In this document: piece after piece, positions 30,597 through 41,873 of the stretch
How the letters are laid out: each line of letters starts with the position of its first letter
How positions within the stretch are numbered: the stretch's first letter is position 1
DNA from: Entamoeba invadens IP1
Taxonomy: Eukaryota; Evosea; Mastigamoebida; Endamoebidae
NCBI RefSeq assembly: GCF_000330505.1
Contig: NW_004443648.1
Coordinates: forward strand, 549,479-613,478
Direction: 5' to 3'
DNA: 64,000 bases
Made by a program: the position numbers and the translations under genes
The notes under the pieces: generated by a model
Told to the model about the DNA's origin: nothing
The model's input: only the letters and a program-made list of their open reading frames with translations
The model's database searches: none

Positions 30597-32328
30597 ATGA
30601 ATAAGTGGCTATCTTATTTAATGTTTCCCTTTGACAATTTATTTCGTCAGCTCCTCGTTGCTTTTCTCTACAACACATCGTGCTACTTTTATTGGATTGT
30701 GGTCCCTTTACTATTTAATGAACAAGGCGCTTCAGCCCTAATGCTAGCCCTTCTCCAAACAGTCTGTTTTGTTATATATGGTGGGTTAGCACCTTTTGGT
30801 GGGAAGATAGCAGATTACGTGAGTCCTTTCATTATGATTAGAATCTCGATGGTAATGCTGACAATAGCTGAAGTCTTAGTAGCTATATGGCAAGATTCCA
30901 TTGTCGCAATTTATTTCTCCTGTGCTTTTTGGGCGTTTTCTGCTTTAACTTTTTGGCCCTCTGCGGTAGGTAACGTTGGAAAGGAAGCTGGCGAAGGCAA
31001 AGAAGTACGCAATTCGGGGTTATTTGCAGTCTGTTGGTTTGTTTTTATTTATTATTTATTATTAATTATTTATTATTAATTATTAATCATTTATTTTTTT
31101 AGTTAATAAAGCGACATAACAACCAGGTCCTTTGGGAAAGCAATTGGATATGCAGCAGGTGGGACATTAAAATCAGCACTGGGGTCAAGCAATTCGTTGT
31201 ATATTGCAATAGGATTGAATGTATTAATAGCTATAGTATATCCATATAGACACGTCAAATGGTTGAGAGATGAGATTGAAGAGCAGAAAGAGAGTCAAAA
31301 GAAGGAGAAGTTAGACAAGAAAGAGAAAGTGAGTGGTGACAAGAATGAGATTGGAGATGTTGAGATTGAGTTGAAAGAGAAAGATGAGAAAAGTGAAGAC
31401 AAAGAGAAGACGGACACAAACTTAAATATCATCGAAACTAAGAAACCCAAGTTAAAATGGAATGAAGAACAACTCAAAAACAAGACATATATCTATGTGG
31501 GGTATATTATGCAACTCGGTGTCTTCGGGACGTCCTGTGTCATTACAAACCAATACATCAAAATCGCAGACTATAAAAACATCGGAATTCCTTTTGGAAA
31601 TCCACAAGACAATTTCGTCGCCTTCACATTTTTCGTACTCTACTCGGCACAAACCATCGCGTTCATCGTGATGAGTCTGACGGTTGCGTGGACGTATCAC
31701 AGGTCACTTATTCTTGCTGCACAGGCGATGTTCTTACTCTTCTTAATTCTTCTTGTTGTCGTATTTAATCCATACGTCATTTTTGCTATCGCGTTCTTCG
31801 CTGGACTTGCCGCTGGATTTGGGTATCAGACGTCTACATATTACTCCTTACGAGCAAGTGAAAAGTCCAAAGGGTTGTTTGTCGGGATTAGTGAGAGTGT
31901 TGCTGCGCTTTCTAATGCGTTTTTGCCTTTAATTGCCGGACTTCTGTCTGATGGATTTAATGTGTTTGCACCCGTCTACTTCTGTGTAGTGACACTCTTA
32001 CTGTGTTTGATTGCAAGTGAAGTCGTTTGTTATCTTTTCATTGTGTTTGTCGCGTTGTAATGAGCAGAACATTGATGAATAGGTGTATCACATCTTCTTC
32101 GGATATAACGAGAAACGACAAGCCAAGCGTTTCGATATGAATAACATCGACGTTGAACATGGAGGCGAACCAATCAAAGAAGTACCACAAGCAAAAACTC
32201 CCACTGACATTGTCATAACATCTGATGTACTCAGACAAAGCACATTACAAGAGTCCAAGTCCCCAATAGATGCCGTAATTGCATCTGATGTTATTAAGCA
32301 TGAAGAAGGTAACACCTCCTCTAATTAG
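30597..32328 (+). CDS. Major facilitator superfamily transporter, paralogue A (527 aa)
   Basis: Exons 30597..31036, 31127..32024 and 32083..32328 join in phase (introns of 90 and 58 bases, both GTTTGT). The first part holds about six membrane helices (e.g. IVVPLLFNEQGASALMLALL, FGGKIADYVSPFIM with the loop 2-3 motif), then the splice gives FAVCW|SFGKAIGYAAGG. A Lys/Glu-rich cytosolic loop (about residues 195-255) separates the two halves, and six more helices follow. The last exon is a soluble Ser/Asp-rich tail. Substrate unknown. The start at 30597 is the first ATG; the open frame above it lacks one. It is a paralogue of the gene at 43461. Confidence 0.82.
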
Positions 32329-32355
32329 AATGAATTTTTATGTTAAGAACCCTAA

Positions 32356-33297
32356 TTACACCAAACGAGTGATTTCTTTATAATTCTCAAGGTTTTGAGT
32401 GATAATACTTTGTGGGTAATATGGTGGTCTACCATGGATAAATGGCATCAAACACCCATTTGAATCAAATAACATATTGTTCTTCATTTTCACTTTATCA
32501 CAATAGACACATCCACATTCGAGTCGATCGATTAGTTCATTCAAAAGTCCCGAGTGGAAGGCATACTCGACAACAGCTTGATCAGGCCCAAAGACTGCAA
32601 TGTCACACTTATTATTGTTTTCCATTAAAGCCCATATCAACGTAAAGTACTTTAACATATACGTGGAACTACCCATTACTACACCAGCATTGATTATTAC
32701 AGAGTCTTTTGTAAGGGGTGCCATACTAGGATAACATTGTCTATACCACTCAGTGTTCTTACTATCTTCTAGTAATTTGGTGCCGTCACACCCTTCCTTG
32801 AATACAACCAACTTCCCTAATGTTCCAATATATTGAAAGGGATCAATCTGAAAATAAACATCAGAAACATCACAGTGAAGAACACGATTGTACTTGAAGT
32901 TGTTTTTGATCAAAAAGTCTCTGTAGAGTTTAATGCGATAATTTGCAATGTACACATTTCCTTTTGTGAATGTTTCTATTTCAAGACCAAACGTCTGTTG
33001 CATTTCGTTGAAAAAAGAAACATGTTGAGTAAATAGGGTTTTCTCGACAAAAAGGTGGATAACACAAGTGGTGTATTGTCGAAGGTAAGAAATGGGAATA
33101 ATAATACTTTTAAGGTCTACACGACCTTCATCTGCAAGAGCCAATAACGTGATGTCCTGTTTAGTTGATGGGTTTGTATACTTTTCCATGCACTTAACTG
33201 GGAACGTATAAGATGTACCAACACACAAAACCACAACTAGTGTTACAACTAACAACAATAAAACAATAAATTTGGTTTTTTTTATTGTATATTCCAT
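32356..33297 (-). CDS. Type II membrane glycosyltransferase with DxD-like motif
   Basis: 313 residues from the ATG at 33297. A short cytosolic Lys-rich stretch is followed by one membrane anchor (about 10-28, IVLLLLVVTLVVVLCVG), then a lumenal catalytic domain. HCDVSDVYFQ (Asp143 to Asp146) is the DxD-type metal site. FKYNRVLHCDVSD and the later VIINAGVVMGS resemble GT families with a nucleotide-sugar fold. The layout indicates a Golgi or ER enzyme of glycoconjugate synthesis; the donor sugar is unknown. Its end lies 27 bases from the convergent MFS stop. Confidence 0.78.
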   Translation of the reverse strand: MEYTIKKTKFIVLLLLVVTLVVVLCVGTSYTFPVKCMEKYTNPSTKQDITLLALADEGRVDLKSIIIPISYLRQYTTCVIHLFVEKTLFTQHVSFFNEMQQTFGLEIETFTKGNVYIANYRIKLYRDFLIKNNFKYNRVLHCDVSDVYFQIDPFQYIGTLGKLVVFKEGCDGTKLLEDSKNTEWYRQCYPSMAPLTKDSVIINAGVVMGSSTYMLKYFTLIWALMENNNKCDIAVFGPDQAVVEYAFHSGLLNELIDRLECGCVYCDKVKMKNNMLFDSNGCLMPFIHGRPPYYPQSIITQNLENYKEITRLV

Positions 33298-33575
33298 TCT
33301 ACAATTATTAAATATTTTCAATGTTCTACATTTTTATTTTTCAATAAAAAATATATGATGTTTTTGAATTGTTCGAATTATAATTAAGAACAATCCAAAA
33401 TTGTTTTATTCCTTTCATAATAATTACTATTTCTTCTTAAACTAAGAAAAACTATTAAATAAACTAATTTATATAGTATTTTTAATAATAAATGAGTATA
33501 ATTATAACAATTGAAATGGTGGGACAAAGAAGAACTTATAACTCTGTAGTGTTCATATAATATTGTTGTTTTACA

Positions 33576-34358
33576 ATGGGAGCAAAACACTCGAAAAAGT
33601 CCCACGAACAACTAGCACCACAAGACGAGTTAAATAAACTGAAGATGCAGTTGTATACTGCTAAGATGCGGAACAGTAAAATTATATTAAGTGTGGATTA
33701 CAGTGACTCGAATGTCGCTCAAGGTGGTCGAACATTTAACTGCCAAAACCTCCACAAAATCGACCCTACTATTCCAGTCTCTAATCCATACCAACGTGTT
33801 ATTGATGCCATTGGAACATCAATAGAAGATTTGGACGTAAATAGGAACATCCCATTTTATGGCTTTGGCGACTCTTCTACACGTGACAAGACAACGTTTT
33901 CATTTCTCCCATCCGAGCAACCGACTAATGGCATTGCACATTGCTTGCAGCTTTATTCACAAGTCACACAAAGTATAGTCTTATCAAATCCATTAAGTTA
34001 TTCCCCAATCATCATCAAGGCTATTGGAATCGTCAAGGCTACAAATCAACACCACATACTCTTCATAATCACTCCAGGCATTATAACGGATCTCACACGT
34101 ACAAATAATGCTATTGTCGAAGCCTCTAAAGTTAGTCTTTCAATCGTTTTTGTAGCAATAGGTGATGGTCCATTCGATCAATTGGAGACGTTGAAATCGC
34201 ACAGTCTAAAAGGGCAAAAATTTAAAAATGTCGAAGTTGTGAATTTTGAGGATGTTATCAAATTGCCACCAGAACAACAAGACCCAACGTTTGGCATATT
34301 GGTTCTTAAATCCATAAAAACACAATTCAACTATATGAAAAAACATAAACTCGTTTGA
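33576..34358 (+). CDS. Copine/RGLG-type VWA-domain protein, probably N-myristoylated
   Basis: 260 residues. The N-terminus MGAKHSKKS fits N-myristoylation (Gly2 and Ser6). The VWA domain has the MIDAS motif DYSDSN (Asp41, Ser43, Ser45), FYGFGDSSTRD and a later IVFVAIGDGPFDQLE, all typical of the copine/RGLG family domain. The C2 domains of full copines are absent and no RING follows, so it is a VWA-only membrane-tethered form. Likely a Ca2+-independent adaptor at the plasma or endosomal membrane. Confidence 0.85.
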   Translation: MGAKHSKKSHEQLAPQDELNKLKMQLYTAKMRNSKIILSVDYSDSNVAQGGRTFNCQNLHKIDPTIPVSNPYQRVIDAIGTSIEDLDVNRNIPFYGFGDSSTRDKTTFSFLPSEQPTNGIAHCLQLYSQVTQSIVLSNPLSYSPIIIKAIGIVKATNQHHILFIITPGIITDLTRTNNAIVEASKVSLSIVFVAIGDGPFDQLETLKSHSLKGQKFKNVEVVNFEDVIKLPPEQQDPTFGILVLKSIKTQFNYMKKHKLV

Positions 34359-34534
34359 TTATTTTGTAAAATTTGTGTTATACATTTTAATTACACTTTA
34401 ATAACAAATTTAATAGAACATTTAATAGAACAAATTGTATAACATTTAAATGACAATTATAAAACAATTATAAAACAATTATAATAACATTTATAACAAG
34501 ACTATCAATAACATTTTAATAACATGAAGAGCTT

Positions 34535-35796
34535 TTAATAATTTGAAATGGTGCATTTGCGATGCATTTTCTTAAGTGGAATATCGAAAGATAACTTCTT
34601 TTTTTTCTCTTTGTTCATGAACAAAGTTGTTGTATCGATTTTTGGTAAATTGATGTCTTCCTTTTGGATCTCAATAAGTGTTGTAGCAATACTCTCGCTT
34701 TTTGGCCGCAAAAAAGACCTGACTAGATGACTCTCTAATTCATTTTGATTGTGGTAGAGGTCAATAGTACTCTTCGAGAGTTTTTCACATTGGTTTTGGG
34801 CTGTTTTTCTCCACTGGAACAATTCGTCGATCTCTTGTTCTTTTTGAAGCTTGACATTGAACCCCTTCCAAATGCTTTCTGTCACTTTCTTCTGTGGACG
34901 ATTTCTCGGAGTCAAGACAACAGATTTAGTTAATTTCTGAAGTTCTATATTCTTTGAGTCAAATGAAACGTTTTGGTACTGTGGGAAAAGTAATCCATTT
35001 GTTAAACAAGTGTCTCTGAAGAGCAATGGATAATATTCAATGAAAAATGTGCCAGTCAACACCTGCAAATGGATCTCCTCATATTTTGTTACGTTGTCCC
35101 CTCGTAAAACATTTGGAGCTACACACGTCGAAAGGTTCACTGAATTCATTTTGTGGACACTTTGATTATTGATTGTCAAATTGTAAAAGAAATTCATATA
35201 AAACGCTAGAACTTTGAGATTCTTTGGTGGCATCGAAAGTAACAAGAAGTGAAAGGTGTTTGCTGCAACCGCCAATGCATTTTGGTTGGTAAATTTCTCG
35301 GAATAATAAGTTGAGGCACATGCTAAAAACTTTGGGTACAACTCCCGTGGTATTATTGGGTCTGGTAAGTCCTTAAGAAATTGAGTCATCAAAGAAGTGA
35401 CTGTGTGGACGTGTTTTGGTTCAAAAAGCAACTCGAGTGAAACACACTTATCCGCCTTTTTCTTGTAACTTTGCACCTTTTTGATATCGCCTGGAATTCT
35501 GAAGATGCCAGTAGTTTCATCTAATTTGTAAGAACAATGTTTATTTTATTTATAATATAATTTATAAGACAATATATAATACATTATTATTAAAGTGTAA
35601 TTACACATTCAGAAAAATTATTACAAATACACAAACTTTGTAGAATAAATGTCGCACATTCAGTCAAAAACCTTGGGATATCATTCTCTAAATATATCGA
35701 TCTGATCTTTTCTATACTAACTCCAAACACCTTTTCTAAACATCAGCATTACCACATCAATGGCGAAAACAAACGGGTGTGGAAAAGACTAAGCAT
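34535..35796 (-). CDS. RhoGAP-domain protein, three exons, 368 aa
   Basis: Exons 35796..35775 (seven residues), 35735..35637 and 35520..34535 join in phase; both introns begin GTTTGT and end TAG. The domain starts at once: KVFGVSIEKI, DIPRFLTECATFI, then GIFRIPG with the arginine finger at Arg48, LKDLPDPIIP, and HKMNSVNLSTCVAPNVLR. It should stimulate GTP hydrolysis by Rho/Rac-type GTPases that drive the amoebal actin cortex. The C-terminal 150 residues are charged and hold an unidentified coiled region, ending in a Lys-rich stretch. A TATA-like run (tatataaataa) lies about 60 bases before the ATG. Confidence 0.85.
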
Positions 35797-36370
35797 ATTG
35801 AGTTTTAAAGATCGCGACACTGTCGTTGTTTTTGATTATGCAAAACACGTTTATTTATATACAGTTGGACAATTTGAGGTTTGAACTATACTTACCAATA
35901 AAAATACTATATAGTATAATTAATTCCATCATTTTTTTAATTCGTTTTTTGGTATTTTCAACCTTTTGTGTACTGTGATTGAAACACCGAAAATTTTAAA
36001 GTAAGATTATGTAAAACTCGTTTTTGATAGTTTTATATAATAAATTAATAGTTCAATTGAAACAATGATAAATCGAAAAAGCCATTACAAACACAAAAAC
36101 ATATTTATTTTTTCAATATTTAAAATGTTACTAATTTGTTAAATAGTATGTGTAATTATATATAATATTTTATTAATTTAAAAAATATTTTATAGTGTTG
36201 AATTTTTATATTATTTCGAGTATTTTCTTATCTTAACTTGTGCTTTTTTTGTAAAAATCAAAAAATATGATAAATACTATTATTTATTTATCATAAAAGC
36301 AAACTGAATATGACCATGATTTGAATGTAACAAAGAAAGAAATAAGATTGTGAATTACACACCACAGTAA
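35797..36370. other. Spacer
   Basis: Upstream of the RhoGAP gene and downstream of the receptor-like pseudokinase; A/T-rich, no gene recognised apart from a rejected plus-strand frame at its left edge. Confidence 0.5.
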
Positions 36371-38203
36371 CTAATGTACATGTGTGAAGTGTGTAAAATT
36401 GGCAATGCCTTTCAAGGCGGCCACACTTGGTCTTTTTTCTTTGGGTTTCCAGCACATCTCAACGCATTCAATCAAATCACTGTCATTGATTAGACTTGAA
36501 ATGGGCTTTTCTCCCGATTTTATTGTGTCGATAAGTCTCTTCTTGTCTGAAATTTCTTGGAATGGGTGAATTGACGTTGCAATAAACCAAATGACCATCG
36601 CCCACATATACACGTCCGTCCGTTCATCCAGTTCCGAGTTGTCGAGGATTTCTGGTGGTGAGTAACGTATCTTTATCTTTTTCCAGTCGATCAATTCTAT
36701 CCTTTGATGTGCAAAAACTGATACCTCCATATCTGAAAGTTTTGCGTCGTAATTTGTTGTGATAAGAACGTTGCTTGGAGTCAAATTTAGGTGCAGTATT
36801 TTCTTTTGATGAAGATAGGTCAATCCCTCAAGAATCTGTGCTATTACTTTGTATTGCACCTCTTTGACTTGTATGTAGGCGTCAAAGCACAAAACAATCG
36901 AATGGAGAGACTCCCTTTCTGCAAATTCCATAACTATCATCTCTGGATTTGTGTTTCCTCCATACACTCGGATTATCCTTTCATTTTTCAACTTTCGCAA
37001 AAAATTGATTGTGTTTTTTATTTCTTCGGCCGAGTGGGCAGTGGTGAGAACCTTCACACACACCTTTTTGAGCCTCCACATCCCGTAATAGGTTTTTGAG
37101 TGATTTGTCGCGCTAAGCGGGGGTAAGGTGAGTGCGACATCACTAATCCCGATTTTGCCAACAACTGCAGATCTGACAACCAGTCCAACAATCAATGCCG
37201 CACCAACAAAAATTATGAAAAACACAAAAATAGCGCACGACACAGAAACGGCAATAACCAAAATATTGCTTTTCTTTGGTAAGAGTGATGGATTGGTGAT
37301 GGTATACCCACCCTCATCGATTAAACCAAATTGTTTCAAAGTTTCCGAATTTTCGAGCAGTGTAATGGAAAAAAGAAACTTATCTCGCTTTCCATCAATT
37401 CCAAAAGAAAACACTCCACTCATCCCATTGTATTGTGTTGCCACCATTCCTTGAAAAAGCTCTAGTGGGGTGTTGTTTGTGAGTGATACGGAAACTGCAT
37501 GTGAAGCAACAAGCATTGCGTCGTACAAATATGCCTGATATGGTACAAAGTCCGACTTGATCTGCGCCATGTGGTCTTTGGTGACGACTGGAACAACAAT
37601 AAAAGTGTTTTCTCTTCTCAGAAGTTGAATAACAAAATAAGTCGGTTCAAGCAGATTGATTGGAAGAATAACAAAAACGGGAGTTCCGGTTTTAATTCCG
37701 TTTTTGATCAAATCGAGTGTGTTGTTTGAATTGTCAGATTTGACAATAACAGCGTCTACGTCACTTGAAATTTTGGTTTTGTTGTCGGGAACGACGACGA
37801 TGTTATCATAGTTGTTATCCACAAGCAGTTTGGAAAGTGTGGCAACAATTGTGTCCATCGACGGCATAATTTCAACAGTAAAAGGAGCTGAATTGTTTTC
37901 TGTTAAAAGTCTAATCAATGGCTTTTGAGCTTCGATGTATTCGTCGCCCATTGTGTTTGTGATCTCGTCAATGGCAACAACAACAACTTCATTGGGTTCG
38001 TCAACAATGTTAATAATTTGGCTGTAATTATTTCCACCTCCGTACCGGAGGTCGAACTGCTTTCTGGTGAGGGATGGTGCAAATTTCTTCCAGATCTCTT
38101 CGGTTCTTGGCGGGGAAGATTCGTTGTAAAATATCCGAACGACAGGAACAGCCAGTGACAGAGCAAAGAGTATGGTGACTATGTTGTGTGAACAAAAATA
38201 CAT
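36371..38203 (-). CDS. Single-pass receptor with ANF-receptor-like ectodomain and pseudokinase domain
   Basis: 610 residues from the ATG at 38203 (the open frame above lacks an ATG). Residues 1-22 are a signal peptide. The ectodomain (about 25-310) has alternating strands and helices, and near its end YDAMLVASHAVSVSL and GMSGVFSFGIDGKRD follow the order seen in periplasmic-binding type 1/natriuretic-peptide-receptor domains. A membrane helix spans about 313-343. The cytosolic part (about 375-600) is kinase-like with the Lys in CVKVL (384), but HRD is HLN (471-473), DFG is DME (491-493) and no Gly loop is visible, so it should be catalytically dead. There is no cyclase domain. Role: ligand sensing through partners (inference). 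Confidence 0.72.
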   Translation of the reverse strand: MYFCSHNIVTILFALSLAVPVVRIFYNESSPPRTEEIWKKFAPSLTRKQFDLRYGGGNNYSQIINIVDEPNEVVVVAIDEITNTMGDEYIEAQKPLIRLLTENNSAPFTVEIMPSMDTIVATLSKLLVDNNYDNIVVVPDNKTKISSDVDAVIVKSDNSNNTLDLIKNGIKTGTPVFVILPINLLEPTYFVIQLLRRENTFIVVPVVTKDHMAQIKSDFVPYQAYLYDAMLVASHAVSVSLTNNTPLELFQGMVATQYNGMSGVFSFGIDGKRDKFLFSITLLENSETLKQFGLIDEGGYTITNPSLLPKKSNILVIAVSVSCAIFVFFIIFVGAALIVGLVVRSAVVGKIGISDVALTLPPLSATNHSKTYYGMWRLKKVCVKVLTTAHSAEEIKNTINFLRKLKNERIIRVYGGNTNPEMIVMEFAERESLHSIVLCFDAYIQVKEVQYKVIAQILEGLTYLHQKKILHLNLTPSNVLITTNYDAKLSDMEVSVFAHQRIELIDWKKIKIRYSPPEILDNSELDERTDVYMWAMVIWFIATSIHPFQEISDKKRLIDTIKSGEKPISSLINDSDLIECVEMCWKPKEKRPSVAALKGIANFTHFTHVH

Positions 38204-40640
38204 AATAATGCCTGTGAATATCGCGTCCTTTCCATGCACTCGTTCAGCATTTTTCAATCTTTTCTTTTCATTTTTTGAGTTGAAATTCAAAATCAAAAAA
38301 TTCAAAATAAAATAATCAAATAATTATAATCAATAATAAGTTTATAACTTTGGTTTTGAAATAATATTATTAAAATAGTTAGTATAAAATACTTATAATT
38401 GTTATTTTGTTGATGCGATAAAAAAAATTTGAATTAATATATTAAAAATTATTTACATTTTATAGTTTGTTCTTAATATTTCAAACTATAAAATTATTAT
38501 TATTGTTATATTATAGTATAATAATCATATGACAGTCTAAGATACTTAATTTATATTACAATTAATTTTATATAATACTTACATAATACAGTTTTGTAAA
38601 CTTATTATTTCGAAAACGTGTTTTAAAGTCAATCGTTATAAAGTACCTGAAGACATAAAGAAAGTTTACAAACAAATCATGTAAATAATCAACAAGAGTT
38701 TTTAATACGAAAAGTTTATTATATTATATAAATAACAATTTCTATGAAATAAGTATAATTTAATTAATAAAAAGTGTTATTTGGTTAGTTCCGCACGAAC
38801 TTGTAAATTAATAATAATCTGAAAATAAAATGAAAAAAGGTACATTTGGCAATTGTGGCAGCGGAATACAGTCTTCTGTTTATCTGTAGACTTAAAACAA
38901 ACAAAGCAATACATGGAATAATACAATGCTGTGTCTATTTTGATTGGGTGAATCAAAAGAAAATGTGTGTATTAATAGAGTGGACAAAATGGCGGTATGG
39001 GAATGCACGGTTGTGCGGTGTAATATTGGTGACGATTTGTCTATCATAAAATTTAAATATCAGCAAAATCGTTTTTGCGTCAATAATAAAATATGTTTGA
39101 ACAACGACGTTGTCAGTGGATGTAAATGCCACCAATTAAATTCGCCAAACAGAAAGAATAACACAAAGTCCAGAAAAATGTCATAAAAAGTTTTTTTCCA
39201 ATAGACAATTGCTATAATGTATAATTCAATTGTAATTCATTGAAATCAAAAAAAATGTCGCTAAATATACGCTCAAAAAAACAAAAAAGAAAAACAAAAT
39301 GAGTATTTTTACTAATAAATATGGTTAAATCAATTAAAATAAATAGTAAAAACATTTGGTATAAAAAAAAAGTTTCAGTAAATAAATTAAAACTCAAAGT
39401 GCGGTTTGGATTGTGATTATTTCCCGAAAATTTGCTAAATTTTTATCTGCCACAAGACACAATAATTGAAGAAGAAAGCCGAAGCAAAAAAATCAAAAAA
39501 TCAAAAACGAAAAAACTTTTTGGTGCGGACAACCACAACTTGCTAGTAAATAAACCAGTTTACAATTGTTCTATAAACAGGGAGAGTCCAACAATTCTGG
39601 AGAAAATCCGACAACAAAAGCACAAAAACGCCCAAAAGAGGTCGTCTTGTTTAAAGACACAAGAACGACACCCACTACCTTTTACAACATGAAATGTGTC
39701 TCTGCACTAACACTTAGCACATTATATGTAAATCTAAGAACTTTTTAGTGTGGCTACTTAATAGCACCACAAAGTTGATACTTCTAATTCACAGCAATTC
39801 ACAATATCAGAATTCTAAAACCAGTCGAACAAAAGTGTGTTAAAATGATGCATTAAGCAACATATCCCAGCGCGGGAAGGTGCGAGAGTCACATTAGGTT
39901 TCTGTCGCATCGAAAAACAAAGTTTGTTGAATATGTTATTCAAAATGTTTTATTATTTTTCAAATTTGTGTATTATTTTAGAATTTTTTTAAATTATTTT
40001 TTTAATAATTTTTTTTATGATTTCTTTTATTAATTGTTATAATATTTGTTGTTGCAAAATGTTGTTAATTTGTATTTGTGCGTGTTCATTATCGAGATCA
40101 GAGGCGAACTTTGAATTTCATTTTCTGGTGTTGACTTTGGATGTGTGCTTTTTTCATGACTTCTACTCAAGGGTTTTTGTTCTTTTTATTAATTATCTTA
40201 ACTTTACTATTCATTAATTAATTCGATTTTAATTCGAATTCTATTTATGTCATATAGACTTTTTATATCTCGGCAGATTTCTATTTCATTTACCAGTTGT
40301 ATATTATTTTATTCTATTTTATAACCCAAAAATATGGTTTGCCAATAAGAATCCAGTTTATAAAATAATTGTTATTATAATTAAATTAATAATACAATCA
40401 AATTATTTACAAAATCGGGATATTTTAGTACTTTTACGTCAACAAATAATAAAAAAAGAAAATAGAAGGTGGTTTCGAACTTTTGTTGAAAAAAGAAATA
40501 ATAAAAGCTATAAGTTATAGTAAAAGCATTTAGTTCACAAACCATCTTTGTTGCGCCCTTTTTCTAGGTGCCATCCATAAATGGTGCGTAGTTCTTTTCC
40601 CATCAAATTATACTTAAATTAAAAAAAAACTATACCCGAA
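38204..40640. other. Gene-poor region with broken coding-like patches
   Basis: 2.4 kb without a complete convincing gene. Two patches are less AT-rich than the rest. 38840-39180 has on the plus strand a Cys-containing 66-residue frame from an ATG at 38988 (MAVWECTVVRCNIGDD...) and on the minus strand short frames that break. 39430-39750 has Lys-rich frames without a start codon (one begins NFYLPQDTIIEEE). A third short GC-richer patch at 39840-39910 has ends that can pair (gatgc and gcatc). These could be relics of genes, exons or an RNA; I cannot assign them. Confidence 0.4.
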
Positions 40641-40650
40641 ACTATATAAA
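40641..40650 (+). promoter_or_regulatory. TATA box followed by GAAC element
   Basis: ACTATATAAA at 40641, with GTGAACTG starting about 15 bases later and the ATG at 40692. TATA plus GAAC in this order is the Entamoeba core-promoter layout. Confidence 0.55.
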
Positions 40651-40691
40651 GCGAAGTGAACTGTGAGTAATTCGTGAAATTCTCAGCGATC

Positions 40692-41306
40692 ATGCAATCG
40701 ATAGCGTTCACAGCTGCCCACCAGGAGTTCAAAGGGGTCAATCCAAGCTCGTTCAAGTGTGTATACTCCTTCAGGGAAATCAGGAACTACCAGAGTGAGC
40801 AAGAGTGTGTCTTGCTTGCACTCTTAAATCAGTTCTATGCGATCACATTCACAGCTCACAAGAAGCAAACACTTGTGACAGTCCCATTCTTCAGAATTCT
40901 CACCATAGAAGACAAAGATCCGATCTACTTCAAAGAGCTCATCGAGAGAAGAATAAGCGAGAGACTCAATTCGGAGGTTGCGGAAGGATCATCGTTGAAA
41001 ACAGCACTCAGAAGATGCGAAAATTATAGAGTGGTGGACACCGTACACACTCTTGCTGACATGTTGGAACTGAAAGGATTTGATTTTGATGTCCATGTGT
41101 CCACAGGAAAGAGAGGAACACTTAAGGCCGAATCAATTTTCGGAATAAGAAATGAAAACGACTTCTTTTTGTTCGACCAGGAACAAATATCGAGAATAGG
41201 TGGAGAGGTTTCTAAATACCTCCACTCACTCGAGTCGGTCGATGGAGTCTGCACTATACAGAGAATGGATATCACTATCGCTAAAATACTCTGTCAGACT
41301 AAATAA
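40692..41306 (+). CDS. Orphan protein, 204 aa
   Basis: The first ATG in frame is at 40692 (MQSIAFTAAHQEF); six codons above it are open but lack an ATG. The protein is soluble, alpha/beta, with a basic patch RRCENYRV near 115 and Cys scattered along it. Codon use is more G/C-rich than neighbours, with a preference for AGA and GTC. I recognise no domain. It has a very clear TATA-GAAC promoter and sits at the edge of a gene-poor zone, which would fit a young, transferred or fast-evolving gene. Confidence 0.7.
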   Translation: MQSIAFTAAHQEFKGVNPSSFKCVYSFREIRNYQSEQECVLLALLNQFYAITFTAHKKQTLVTVPFFRILTIEDKDPIYFKELIERRISERLNSEVAEGSSLKTALRRCENYRVVDTVHTLADMLELKGFDFDVHVSTGKRGTLKAESIFGIRNENDFFLFDQEQISRIGGEVSKYLHSLESVDGVCTIQRMDITIAKILCQTK

Positions 41307-41873
41307 TTGTAATTGTACCATTAAGGTTATTATATTTTACTAGTCATTACCAAAATTAAAGAAATGGTTTATATTAGAAAAAATAATAATACTGTACATA
41401 TAATTAATATATAACTATATTATAGTTATATATTCTTTAAACAGTACAGTTCATCTTTTTTTTATTGTATTACTATTTTAATAGTATTAATAAAAAAACA
41501 ATAAAATTGTAGTTTAAAGTATTATATATTCGAAGTATTTATTGATATTTCTAAACAAAAAAAAACATCGATAAAGGTCTTTTTCATTCAACAGTTGCAA
41601 AAAAAGATAAATGAAGATTCTGATAATAAAAATGCTAAAATCCCGATATTTTACAAAAATGGTTTATTTTAAAAAATAGAAATTTCTTCCAATACTTTTC
41701 CGTTTTATTATATCGTTTTTTGGATTTAAATTATGAAATAGTATAATATTATTATATATACTATAAATAATAGTAAAAGTAATTCAAAGACTCACTAATG
41801 GTCAGGATGTTGAGAAATATGAATTTGGATATTTATAAGAGTTGTTTTAGAGTTGAAAAAAAAGGCATTTAAC
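41307..41873. other. AT-rich spacer
   Basis: Contains a small AT palindrome near 41405-41435 (tatataactatattatagttatata) between flanking actgtac and gtacagt copies, which could form a hairpin. Otherwise featureless. Confidence 0.45.

Noticed and set aside
35637..35885. Plus-strand open frame reading KRVWKRLSILSFKDRD and onward, like a PH-domain exon ending at a GTTTGA donor
   Set aside because: It lies opposite the first two exons of the RhoGAP gene, which fit the RhoGAP consensus exactly and splice in phase; the plus frame has no ATG and no partner exon was found.
39432..39692. Plus-strand Lys-rich frame of 86 codons
   Set aside because: It has no ATG and is interrupted; kept only as a possible relic in the gene-poor region entry.
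41390..41455. AT palindrome flanked by actgtac/gtacagt as a third MITE
   Set aside because: The inverted ends are only seven bases long and AT-rich sequence makes palindromes common.
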